From Candidatus Neomarinimicrobiota bacterium (lineage in GTDB: Bacteria; Fidelibacterota; Marinisomatia; Marinisomatales; TCS55): a stretch of DNA of 50,193 nt. Location of the stretch: positions 1 to 50,193 of the forward strand of contig JABGTK010000110.1 of NCBI GenBank assembly GCA_018647265.1, read 5' to 3'. The notes below the pieces were generated by a model. That model saw nothing but the letters and a program-made list of their open reading frames with translations, was not told the DNA's origin and did no database searches. The translations under genes were made by a program, and so were the position numbers. Every line of letters begins with the position of its first letter. Within the stretch, counting starts at the first letter, position 1. Below are positions 27,119 to 35,689 of the stretch, one piece after another.

Positions 27119-29923
27119 ATGAAAGATTTCATTGTGAAAATTATATATAAAAAAAGATTACAAACTTTGTGGCTTGTTTCATTGATCATTTTGATAATGT
27201 CATGTGTTCAAGTTGACAAGACAATTCCAGAGGGAATGGGTAAGTTGGAGATTAAATTATTAGATAAGGATTCGGGGAAACCTATTCCTGGGAAATGGAT
27301 GTTCTTTGATGGTGAAGAACCCGTGGATCTAGGTTTGTCCTCGACCAAAAATTTAGCTGTTAGAAATCATACCATTTATACACTTACAGGATTGGATACG
27401 ATTATTATTCCAACAGGAAAATATAATGTATGGGCTGGCCGAGGTATGGAATATGATAATGCAAAAGAATCGTTAATCCTTCAAAACCAAAATTTTTCCT
27501 CTATAACTTTAAAAATAAAAAGAAGTGTTGATACATATGGATATGTATCTGGGGATATGCATCTTCATACGGTTACACATTCTGGCCATGGAGATTCAAA
27601 CATGGAAGAACGTATTATTTCGTGCATTGGTGAGGGTGTAGAATGGGCAGTAGCAACTGATCATAATCACGTGGTGGACTATGACACGGTTATTACTTCT
27701 TTGGATGCTACGAAATATATCTTTGGTTCAGTAGGGAATGAGGTGAGTACTCAGTTTGGCCATTTCAATAGTTTCCCTCTGAAAAAAGGCTCAGAGCCGG
27801 TTGTTATAGACTCGGTGGATGCTAATAAATTATTTAAGCAAATAAGGTTAGAAAATAAAATGGCAGTCATTCAAGTGAATCATCCACGTTGGAATGGTAT
27901 TGATTATTTTACCTTAATGGATATGGATGAATATTTAGCTGATACGGATAATAAAAATTGGAGTTGGGATTTCGATGCCATTGAAATACTTAATGAAAAC
28001 TCAGGATGGGGTTGGGAAGCCACAGCAAAAAACCCTTATTCTGTTCGCCAAGATTGGTATAATATGTTAAACAGCGGTCGACGCATAACAGGTGTTGGTA
28101 ATTCAGATAGTCATGCAGTCGAAAAATTATTACCAGGGGTACCACGGAATTTTATTCAAAGTTCGACAGATGACCCAAAATTAATCGATGAAAAAGAGAT
28201 GAGTGATCATATTAATCGTGGAAAAGTTTCAGTTTCTCAAGGATTGTTTGTTCAAATGTGGGTCAATGGGATTCAACCGAGGAATGATACGACTTTAGTG
28301 GGAGGTCTTGTTGATATTCGGGTTAAAGTACAGGGACCCAATTGGGTTGATTGCAGGCAAGTTCAAATAATTGCAAATGGATTAATTGTGAAAAATATAA
28401 AGATATCGAAAACTGGGGCACCTGTGAGATTTGATAAAACTTTTACTATGGATTTTTCACAAGACACATGGTTAATGGCCATTGCCAGTGGAAATGAATC
28501 AATGGCGCCAATGATTCACAATGCACCAGATCCTATTACACCGTTAGGATTCACGAATCCCCTCTGGATAGATGCAAATGAAGATGGCCATTTTGAATCA
28601 TTAAAATCGCGAGCAATGTATTTGGTGAATAAAAATATAAAGGATATACAGTCATTAATTTTATTATTAAAAAAAGAACCGCAAATGATTCCATTTGCGG
28701 TGGCTTCATTAATTGAAAATTCACCCAAATCTGGAATAGCATTAATTCGTGAACTTTTACCCGACATGGACAGGGATTTAACCCTTTTTATGATAAGACA
28801 ATTAGGGAAATTGAATCTTGTTGAAAGCATAAATCTATTAGAAGAAATTGAAACTCAAATATTTGATCCTCTAATCCGGTCGGCTATTCTGTTGACCATG
28901 GAGAATAGTGCAGACAAAGACCTTACTCCTAGCCAAATAAAAAAGATGGTGAGCTATTTTCAGTTTCCAGAAGATGGTGATAGTAAAATAGAGAGTTATA
29001 TTTTGGACTTTATTCATGAAGGGGATCAAAATTTAAAAAAGAAATTTTCGGGTGAAAGAGTAGAAGACCTCGGTTTAAAAGAAGGTTTTCTAAATATAGA
29101 AGAATATTCTTGGCGAAAAGAAACGAATATTCTTAGCGGTTATTATGAATTTTCTAATTTAGACCGACAATACATCATGGTTGAGTTTTGGTCTCAAAAT
29201 TCTGGAGATATGCCTTTTATTATTGAGAGTGACACCCCTTATTATGGATGGGTAAATGGGAGTTTAAAAATTCACCGTAAAATAGGTACTGAAAATCGAT
29301 TTGGAAGTGGAAAAGTTTTATTACCTATCCGAACGGGAAAAAACCAAATAATTCTCGTCCTTCACCATAACCCAAGCCATTTTTTTCTCGTACCCTTAGA
29401 TTCAAATAAATGGATTAACCCACTATTAAAAGACAAGGTAAAAGAACAGCATTTAGGATTGAATAATGTTCCCGAACTATTAAATCCAAATGCAGAAAAA
29501 TATCGCGGTGGAGAGAATGCTTTGACAGATGGTTATCGGGGGTCAACTCAATTTGCAGATGGCTTTTGGATGGGGTTTGAAGAAAAGGATATGGTATTAA
29601 TATTAAATTTTACAAAACCAACTTTAATATCTCAAATAACTGCAAGTTTTCTGCAAGATTATAAATCATGGATTTGGTTGCCCCTTGAAATGGAGATATT
29701 AATTATGGGCGAAGGCAATACCTTCGAATCGGTTGGGAAATGGAATCATTCCATTTCAGATAATAAAGAACCGGCCTTTATAAATGAATCAATTGTAAAT
29801 ATTGATCCTGTATTGGTTCGTAAAGTAAAAATTGTAGCTAAAAATATGGGCACATGCCCTAGTTGGCATCAAGGGGCTGATGGAAAAGCATGGATATTTT
29901 GTGATGAAATTAAATTTAAATAA
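27119..29923 (+). CDS. PHP-domain (CehA/McbA-type) metallohydrolase lipoprotein with discoidin-like tail
   Basis: Large exported lipoprotein (lipobox IMSC, C29), 934 aa. Residues about 40-135 look like a beta-sandwich. About 145-370 form a PHP metallohydrolase with metal ligands in GDMHLHTVTHSGHGD, ATDHNH, GNEVST-x-FGHFN, QVNHPRW and GNSDSHA. The middle (about 500-790) has no clear assignment, with a helical stretch and then a beta-rich stretch. The C-terminal about 140 residues are the same F5/8-like module as on the sulfatase and GH20 (SFLQDYKSWIWLP; CPSWHQGADGKAWIFCDEI). PHP enzymes usually cleave phosphoesters, so a phospho-glycan or other ester is a possible substrate, but this is inference. 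Last gene of the + strand train; it is followed by the first repeat copy and a convergent sialidase. Confidence 0.82.
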   Translation: MKDFIVKIIYKKRLQTLWLVSLIILIMSCVQVDKTIPEGMGKLEIKLLDKDSGKPIPGKWMFFDGEEPVDLGLSSTKNLAVRNHTIYTLTGLDTIIIPTGKYNVWAGRGMEYDNAKESLILQNQNFSSITLKIKRSVDTYGYVSGDMHLHTVTHSGHGDSNMEERIISCIGEGVEWAVATDHNHVVDYDTVITSLDATKYIFGSVGNEVSTQFGHFNSFPLKKGSEPVVIDSVDANKLFKQIRLENKMAVIQVNHPRWNGIDYFTLMDMDEYLADTDNKNWSWDFDAIEILNENSGWGWEATAKNPYSVRQDWYNMLNSGRRITGVGNSDSHAVEKLLPGVPRNFIQSSTDDPKLIDEKEMSDHINRGKVSVSQGLFVQMWVNGIQPRNDTTLVGGLVDIRVKVQGPNWVDCRQVQIIANGLIVKNIKISKTGAPVRFDKTFTMDFSQDTWLMAIASGNESMAPMIHNAPDPITPLGFTNPLWIDANEDGHFESLKSRAMYLVNKNIKDIQSLILLLKKEPQMIPFAVASLIENSPKSGIALIRELLPDMDRDLTLFMIRQLGKLNLVESINLLEEIETQIFDPLIRSAILLTMENSADKDLTPSQIKKMVSYFQFPEDGDSKIESYILDFIHEGDQNLKKKFSGERVEDLGLKEGFLNIEEYSWRKETNILSGYYEFSNLDRQYIMVEFWSQNSGDMPFIIESDTPYYGWVNGSLKIHRKIGTENRFGSGKVLLPIRTGKNQIILVLHHNPSHFFLVPLDSNKWINPLLKDKVKEQHLGLNNVPELLNPNAEKYRGGENALTDGYRGSTQFADGFWMGFEEKDMVLILNFTKPTLISQITASFLQDYKSWIWLPLEMEILIMGEGNTFESVGKWNHSISDNKEPAFINESIVNIDPVLVRKVKIVAKNMGTCPSWHQGADGKAWIFCDEIKFK

Positions 29924-29981
29924 AATAAACTATATTTTTCTTTCCAACGATTAGTCATAAAAAATACGCTCATTATAAAAA

Positions 29982-30117
29982 ATGCTCGCAATCCTCATAA
30001 AAGAGCTAAAATATCAATTGTAGTTTAACAATGGCGGTGAGCTTCCATATGTTGATATGGTAGAATCTCATTTAGAATATGAGAACCGCAATCGATGTAG
30101 CTGTAGTTTTTTTATAC
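29982..30117 (+). repeat. Direct repeat copy 1 (about 136 bp) flanking the - strand sialidase
   Basis: Diverged copy of the sequence at 31881-32016, same orientation, 1899 bp apart. Nearly identical in the core (TATCAATTG, TTTAACAA, GAGCTTCC, TATGTTGATATGGTAGAATC), and less so at the ends. Read from ATG at 29982 the encoded string is KYQL, stop, FNNGGELPYVDMVESHL. Most core differences from copy 2 fall at third codon positions, hinting at a former coding sequence; this copy has an in-frame TAG at about 30021. Confidence 0.85.
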
Positions 30118-30129
30118 CTTTTTAATTTA

Positions 30130-31722
30130 TTACTGGGGTTGATAGGTATCTTTCCCACCCGTGAGCCAATTCAAGCTAAATCTCGTGAAATATAATTGAT
30201 ATAGCTCATTCTCCCCATTCTCATAAAAGAGACCAATGGTGCCATCCTTCAAAATTGTAAGACTTGAGTAACCAGAAAGGCCTTCATATATTTGTTTTGA
30301 GTAATCAGTTGGCCAAGTAACGCCTTCATCTGTACTGAGATAGACATGGAGATTCCTTCTTTGAGAGGGATCTCGTGGGTTTGAAAAGAGCAGACGACTT
30401 TTGTCAAACCCATCCAATGTAGAAGTGTAGCGAATCAAATCAGCATTCACTCTTGGATCAATCAGTTGATTTTCTACTTGGCTTGGTGACCAAGATTCAC
30501 CGCCGTCTGTCGAAATGGATGTTTTCCTATACCCTCCTGATGAGCGGATATTCATCAACAGGTTACCATTATCTAATTCAATTATTTTTGATTCATCCCC
30601 GCCTCCCGATGGATTTGGTGATCCTTGGGAGAATTTCCACGATTCACCACCATCGTCGCTGTAGATCATATGGTTTGTCAGGGTTCTACCTGCATCTGGT
30701 CTTACCCCAACCACTGCAACAATACGGCCTGATCGCAATTGATGTGCACTGCCTGAGGCTACCCATGCAGCGTGCCAGGATGAATATATCTGGTCTGATA
30801 GATCTTTAGGTTTGCTCCAAGTCAACCCGTTGTCCATACTTCGTGACACATTAAATCTGATTTTATTCGATGGGGTAGAGGCAAACAATCCATTGTGAGA
30901 AGCAAACATGAGAATAATATTGCCCGTTGTTCGATCCACAACCAAGGCGGGATCGGAAGCACCATTGCCTCCAAAATCTGCAGCGATTACCGGTTCTGAC
31001 CAAGTGTCACCATTGTCGGTGCTTCTGCGAATTATAATGTCAATGTTTCCCGGTAAGTCACGAGGATCAATTCTCCTGTCTGCTGCTGTGATTAGTGTGC
31101 CATCCAGCCCAGTACAAATGGCTGGTATGCGATAATTTCCTGACCCATAGTCGCCACCGGAATAAAGAACCTTATTGGCCAGCAGAATCTCCCTCGATCC
31201 TGGAAATTCAGTATATTCCATCGCATGTGAATTATCATTTACTGTGATGGATTCACAGGTCGCATCAATAGTATCACCCTCTTTTGCAACTTGGGTGATA
31301 TCATAAGTGACCCAAAAATAATTATGGCCGGGCTTAAGTTGTTGTTGCCCAGTAATGGTGATTGTTCCTGAGTTTGGAACAGCAGTCCCGAATAAATTGT
31401 TTATATCCAGGTTTTTTTCACCTTTTGAATAGAATATTTTTACTTTTTCTATTATAGATAATTTTGTGTCTCCCAAGGTTATAGAAATGGCATTCGCCAC
31501 GCCAGGTATAGATTCATATTCAGTTTTTAGGTTTATAAGCATTATTCGCTCGTTTTTGTTTCCTCGGCCTGCAGGAAAAGTCGGTTGGCCTACAATATAT
31601 GCAGATACAGTATGTCCTTTAGAATCGTTTTTTGAATCAGTTGAGCATCCATTCATTATGACAGTAATTATAATAAAGTGAATAAATGTTTTTGAAATCA
31701 TCATCATTAGTTTTGTTCTCAT
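30130..31722 (-). CDS. Exo-alpha-sialidase lipoprotein (GH33) with N-terminal BNR-associated domain
   Basis: Sialidase releasing terminal sialic acid; exported lipoprotein (IMNGC, C26). About residues 38-175 match the N-terminal domain common on Bacteroidota neuraminidases. The catalytic propeller (about 185-525) has NYRIPAICTG with the arginine-binding motif, AADRRIDPRDLPG, five Asp-box-like repeats (STDNGDTW, SMDNGLTW, SDDGGESW, STDGGESW, STDEGVTW), the GGGDESKIIEL acidic segment and GLSGYSSL with the catalytic tyrosine. 530 aa, usual. It is on the opposite strand to the flanking gene train, has its own promoter by necessity, and lies between two direct repeats. It is unlike the sialidase half of the 10974-12695 fusion in its extra N-terminal domain. 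Family call is secure. Confidence 0.94.
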   Translation of the reverse strand: MRTKLMMMISKTFIHFIIITVIMNGCSTDSKNDSKGHTVSAYIVGQPTFPAGRGNKNERIMLINLKTEYESIPGVANAISITLGDTKLSIIEKVKIFYSKGEKNLDINNLFGTAVPNSGTITITGQQQLKPGHNYFWVTYDITQVAKEGDTIDATCESITVNDNSHAMEYTEFPGSREILLANKVLYSGGDYGSGNYRIPAICTGLDGTLITAADRRIDPRDLPGNIDIIIRRSTDNGDTWSEPVIAADFGGNGASDPALVVDRTTGNIILMFASHNGLFASTPSNKIRFNVSRSMDNGLTWSKPKDLSDQIYSSWHAAWVASGSAHQLRSGRIVAVVGVRPDAGRTLTNHMIYSDDGGESWKFSQGSPNPSGGGDESKIIELDNGNLLMNIRSSGGYRKTSISTDGGESWSPSQVENQLIDPRVNADLIRYTSTLDGFDKSRLLFSNPRDPSQRRNLHVYLSTDEGVTWPTDYSKQIYEGLSGYSSLTILKDGTIGLFYENGENELYQLYFTRFSLNWLTGGKDTYQPQ

Positions 31723-31880
31723 TAATAGTTGGGCGGTCTATAACAGAATTCGGAAACACAAATGCCTGAATCTTAATCGGTAATTCAAGAGTCGATATAT
31801 GTGCTGTTTAAAACGATGGGTAGATTCTATTATGAAAGGATCTGATGAAATGGTGGGTGTTTAATAAAGCAAATGAAAGG

Positions 31881-32016
31881 ATGCTCGCGGTTCTCCTAAA
31901 TGAGTCAAAATATCAATTGTCGTTTAACAACGGAGGAGAGCTTCCGTATGTTGATATGGTAGAATCTCATTTAATTTGTAAGAACCGCGAGCGATGTAGC
32001 ATTAATTATTTCATAC
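31881..32016 (+). repeat. Direct repeat copy 2 (about 136 bp), with 12-bp inverted arms
   Basis: Second copy of the 29982-30117 repeat, upstream of the sialidase. It contains a perfect 12-bp inverted pair, GCTCGCGGTTCT (31883-31894) and AGAACCGCGAGC (31981-31992), separated by 86 bp; in copy 1 the arms have decayed to a partial match. A 67-codon open frame (31845-32048) runs through it, encoding SFNNGGELPYVDMVESHL, the same string as in copy 1. It is not recognised as any named family; it could be a mobile-element relic or a broken small gene. Confidence 0.85.
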
Positions 32017-32540
32017 CTTATTTACTCATTGCTTTGAATTCTCTGTAAAAGCGAATTTCACTTTTATTTTGAAATGTTCTCCAACTATCTATACATTAGG
32101 ATTTAACGATATTACTTTATCAGAAATTTATTCGTCATTCCCCAATTTGTGTCTTTTTAGTATTTCAAGTACGGTATCAATTTAAACAAAAATTATAACA
32201 CACGTGTATTTTATTTTCATTACCCTAAATATAATTTAAAGAATTTGCATACTTTATAATAAAATATTCTTCATAGATCTATGAAATTTAATTGATTAAT
32301 AATTTGATAATAATCCTCTATAAGCTATAAAAATTATACCTACCAAAATTTTACTAATGAATGGATGAATAATTTTTTAAATAGATGTTGCAACTCACGT
32401 TTCTCAGTGTTTATGTTTCTATCGTTGATTAACATACGTTTGTGCGAATAAATGGTATTGAAATCAATTAAAATAGTAGTGATTGTCTCAGGCGAATAGT
32501 GGAGAGATAAATTCTTTAATAAAACCAAAAGAGGAAATAT
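32017..32540. other. AT-rich intergenic region upstream of susC
   Basis: About 520 bp with no convincing gene. It holds a palindrome ACACGTGT (32200-32207) and, at its end, the purine-rich ribosome site GAGGAAAT just before the susC ATG. The susC promoter should lie here, but I see no consensus element clear enough to place. The stretch between the sialidase start (31722) and repeat copy 2 likewise shows no gene. Confidence 0.5.
32200..32207. promoter_or_regulatory. ACACGTGT palindrome, candidate operator upstream of susC
   Basis: Perfect 8-bp palindrome, followed by A, 334 bp before the susC start. The same nine bases occur upstream of the - strand GH92. A site shared by two promoters of one locus is suggestive of a common regulator, but the word is short and neither regulator nor footprint is known. 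Confidence 0.25.
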
Positions 32541-35500
32541 ATGAGAGCTAAACACATTTTAAAGGTTGCTGCATTTTATTTAATGCTTACAGCCGGTTTT
32601 GTGATGGCCCAGGCTACAGGTACCATTTATGGTAATGTGGCATCTAAAGATGGGGCGCCGTTACCGGGCGCGAACATTATTGTTGTTGGAACGGCATATG
32701 GTAGTACATCAGACAACAATGGGTTTTACGAAATTAAAATTGCTTCCGGTACCTATTCAGTGCGTGCTGAATATATCGGATTCGAAAGTAGCACTGTAGA
32801 AAATATTGCAGTTGCTAGTGGAAAAACAACTCAAGCTGACTTTTCATTGGCTACATCTGCTCTTGCAGGTGAAGAAGTCGTGGTCACAGCATTGGGTATT
32901 AAACAAAAAACGAAAGCATTGGGATTTTCCCTCACCGAAGTTAAAGGTGAAGAACTCTCCTTGATTAAAGAGCCCAATGCCATTGAAGCCCTTCAGGGCA
33001 AAGTGGCTGGCGTAAACGTTACGACAAATGCTACTGGTGGTGCTGGAACTAGTCGGGTGATCATCCGCGGTAACAGTTCACTAACGGGTGACAATCAGCC
33101 TTTATATATTATCGATGGGATCCCTATTGGGAATAGAAACGAAGGGTCGGCCGGTATGTGGGGTGGCGCCGATGGTGGTGATGGAATATCCAGTATTAAC
33201 GCAGATGATATTGAATCTGTTAGTGTACTTAAAGGTGGTGCAGCCTCCGCACTTTATGGCTCTCGCGCAGCCAATGGTGTCATTATTATTAATACAAAGA
33301 CAGGAAAAGGCCAGACTGGTTTGGGCCTTGAGTATTCCAATTCAACAACATACAGAAGCCTTGATGAGAGTCTATTGGATTACCAAAATACATATGGCTC
33401 AGGTGAAAAAGGTTTGAAGCCCTCGACTCAAGCTGAAGCACTTGACAATATCGGAGGCGCATGGGGCGCCAAAATGGATGGCTCCAGTGCTACCCAATGG
33501 GATGGATCATCCGCACCGTACAGCAGTCATAATAATCTGAGCTCATTTTACCGAACTGGTAAAACAGCAATAAATTCAGTAGCGCTATCCAATGGTGGTG
33601 ACAAAATGAATTACCGTTTTTCTGCAACCAACTTGGATCATGATGACATTATGCCAGGATCAAGGATGAATCGGAAATCATTTTCTTTGAATGCTGTTTC
33701 AAATCATAGTGATAAGATTGAAGTGCAAGTCAATGTTAAATATGTAGATGAGGATGTTCATGGCCGTGTCAGTATGTCTGATTCTCCAAAAAATGCAAAC
33801 TACTCTGCGGCGACATTTGCCCCAAGCGTAGATGTGACTACAATGACTGGTACCGATGGTGCAGGTATGGGTGAAGATGGCAAAGAATTGCGCATTTCTA
33901 CGAGCCCATATACAACTAACCCTTATTGGGCTGCCAATCAATTTATCAATACAACAAGAAAACATCGCTTTATTAATTCGGCTTCAGTTCGATACAATGT
34001 CTTGGACTGGCTTTATCTAAAAGGCCGTGCAGGACTTGATCACTTTACTATTAATGCCCAGTGGATGACGCCTTATGGTACAGCATATGATGGTAGTGGT
34101 GGTATGGGTGAAACAGAAAAAAGACTTTCTATTTTAGACATGGATTTCATGGTTGGCGTAGAAAAAGATCTTGTTTCTGGATTATCAACCAATTCTTTTA
34201 TCGGCGTTGCTAAAAATAATGTGCTTGACGAAAGTTTGGGTGTAAGTGGTAGTGGATTTGTATTGCCAGGAATTAATCATGTGAATAACCTTAAAAGTTC
34301 AAGTGGTTGGTTTGGTTATAGTGAAAAAGAAGTTGGTTCAGTAACTGGTTCACTTGGGCTATCTTATAACGATATGGTCTATGTGACATCGACAGCTCGA
34401 AAAGATTGGTTCTCAACTTTATCTTACCCAGGTAAAGAAGCACCAAACAACGATCTCTATACATCTATTAGTGCCAGTTTGATTCTTTCGGAAATGGTTA
34501 GTCTTCCATCAATGGTAGATTTTGCCAAATTACGGATTGCCGTATCGAATGTTGCTGGTGGCGCTAGTAATCCATATGCGCTCTCATTGAGTTATAAGCT
34601 TTGGGATACGCAACATCTGGGTCAGATTATGGGTGGTATTAATGGAAGTAATATTCCAAAATTAAACTTGGTGCCATTGAGCAAATCTGAGACTGAGTTT
34701 GGTGTTGATGCTAGATTATTTGAAGGCCGATTAAGATTGGATTTGGCTTACTATAAAAACGTAACGACTAATGATATTGTTGGTGTAGGAACTTCACAAA
34801 CATCCGGTTTTGGAAGTGCCAGTGATAATTTGGGGCAGATTGAAAACTCAGGACTTGAGTATTTAATATCTGGAACTCCAATTCAAACTAAAGATCTCAG
34901 CTGGGATATCAGTTTGAATGGTGCCAACAATAAAGGCGTCGTTGTGAAAACAAACGATATTGATGGGAACATTGGTTTGGGAACTCCAAGGACACGGAAT
35001 GTTGAAATCATTCACATGGTAGGGGAATCCTATGGATTGCTTTATGGGGAGTCATTTAAACGCGCTGATGATGGTTCCATCCTGTATGATGTCGATTCAA
35101 ATGGTATTCCGAGAGCCAAAAAGGGTGGTTACAAAATTCTTGGGGAAGGTGTTCCACCTATCTCTATTGGGATTTCAAATAACATCCGATACAAGGACTT
35201 TAATGTTAGATTTCTTCTTGACGGAAAATTTGGTGCTCAGATCTTTTCTGGTACCAATACAACTGCTTATAGTAGAGGTCTGCATAAAGATACAATGGAA
35301 GGTAGAGAATCTGGTCTGAAAGTGTCTGGAACCGATGCAGCCACAGGTGCTAAAGGTGAATGGACAGTTGCTCCTGAGAACTTGAATGTTTATTACGGGC
35401 ATCTCTCAGGTATTGCAGAAAAGTTTGTTTATGATGCAGATTATCTCAGATTGTCAAGCTTAAGTATTGGGTATAGATTGCCTTCTTCAATGATTGAAAA

Positions 35501-35678
35501 AACGCCTTTTCAAAGTGCGAGCGTTTCATTCATTGCTAGAAACTTATTCTACCTGAAGAAGTCTGTAGAAAATGTCGCACCTGAAGCAGCTTATAATGCT
35601 GGGAATGCTCAAGGCCTTGAATATTATGGCCTTCCTCAGACTAAGAGCTATGGCTTAAGCTTAAACGTGAAATTCTAG
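32541..35678 (+). CDS. susC: SusC-type TonB-dependent outer-membrane receptor
   Basis: Outer-membrane beta-barrel transporter that, with SusD, imports oligosaccharides using TonB energy. A signal peptide (MRAKHILKVAAFYLMLTAGFVMA) is followed by a carboxypeptidase-regulatory-like domain (about 26-110: GTIYGNVASKDGAPLPGANI, EYIGFES), a TonB-box-like EEVVVTALG, and the plug (about 135-250: ALQGKVAGVNV, RVIIRGNSSLTGDNQPLYIIDGIPI, GAASALYGSRAANGVIIINTK). The rest is the barrel, ending in an aromatic residue (LSLNVKF). Length 1045 aa is standard. The ribosome site GAGGAAAT sits before the ATG. SusD follows 11 bp later. The cargo would be a sialylated, fucosylated or sulfated oligosaccharide by context. 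No sensor or sigma/anti-sigma pair adjoins it. Confidence 0.95.
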   Translation: MRAKHILKVAAFYLMLTAGFVMAQATGTIYGNVASKDGAPLPGANIIVVGTAYGSTSDNNGFYEIKIASGTYSVRAEYIGFESSTVENIAVASGKTTQADFSLATSALAGEEVVVTALGIKQKTKALGFSLTEVKGEELSLIKEPNAIEALQGKVAGVNVTTNATGGAGTSRVIIRGNSSLTGDNQPLYIIDGIPIGNRNEGSAGMWGGADGGDGISSINADDIESVSVLKGGAASALYGSRAANGVIIINTKTGKGQTGLGLEYSNSTTYRSLDESLLDYQNTYGSGEKGLKPSTQAEALDNIGGAWGAKMDGSSATQWDGSSAPYSSHNNLSSFYRTGKTAINSVALSNGGDKMNYRFSATNLDHDDIMPGSRMNRKSFSLNAVSNHSDKIEVQVNVKYVDEDVHGRVSMSDSPKNANYSAATFAPSVDVTTMTGTDGAGMGEDGKELRISTSPYTTNPYWAANQFINTTRKHRFINSASVRYNVLDWLYLKGRAGLDHFTINAQWMTPYGTAYDGSGGMGETEKRLSILDMDFMVGVEKDLVSGLSTNSFIGVAKNNVLDESLGVSGSGFVLPGINHVNNLKSSSGWFGYSEKEVGSVTGSLGLSYNDMVYVTSTARKDWFSTLSYPGKEAPNNDLYTSISASLILSEMVSLPSMVDFAKLRIAVSNVAGGASNPYALSLSYKLWDTQHLGQIMGGINGSNIPKLNLVPLSKSETEFGVDARLFEGRLRLDLAYYKNVTTNDIVGVGTSQTSGFGSASDNLGQIENSGLEYLISGTPIQTKDLSWDISLNGANNKGVVVKTNDIDGNIGLGTPRTRNVEIIHMVGESYGLLYGESFKRADDGSILYDVDSNGIPRAKKGGYKILGEGVPPISIGISNNIRYKDFNVRFLLDGKFGAQIFSGTNTTAYSRGLHKDTMEGRESGLKVSGTDAATGAKGEWTVAPENLNVYYGHLSGIAEKFVYDADYLRLSSLSIGYRLPSSMIEKTPFQSASVSFIARNLFYLKKSVENVAPEAAYNAGNAQGLEYYGLPQTKSYGLSLNVKF

Positions 35679-35689
35679 GAGAAATAATC

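Noticed and set aside
30453-31135. + strand frames opposite the sialidase
   Set aside because: They are shadows of the Asp-box-rich - strand gene and show no family features.
31845-32048. 67-codon open frame over repeat copy 2 as a functional gene
   Set aside because: The other copy has an in-frame stop, no ribosome site is evident, and the frame mostly coincides with the repeat; kept as a repeat and possible relic.
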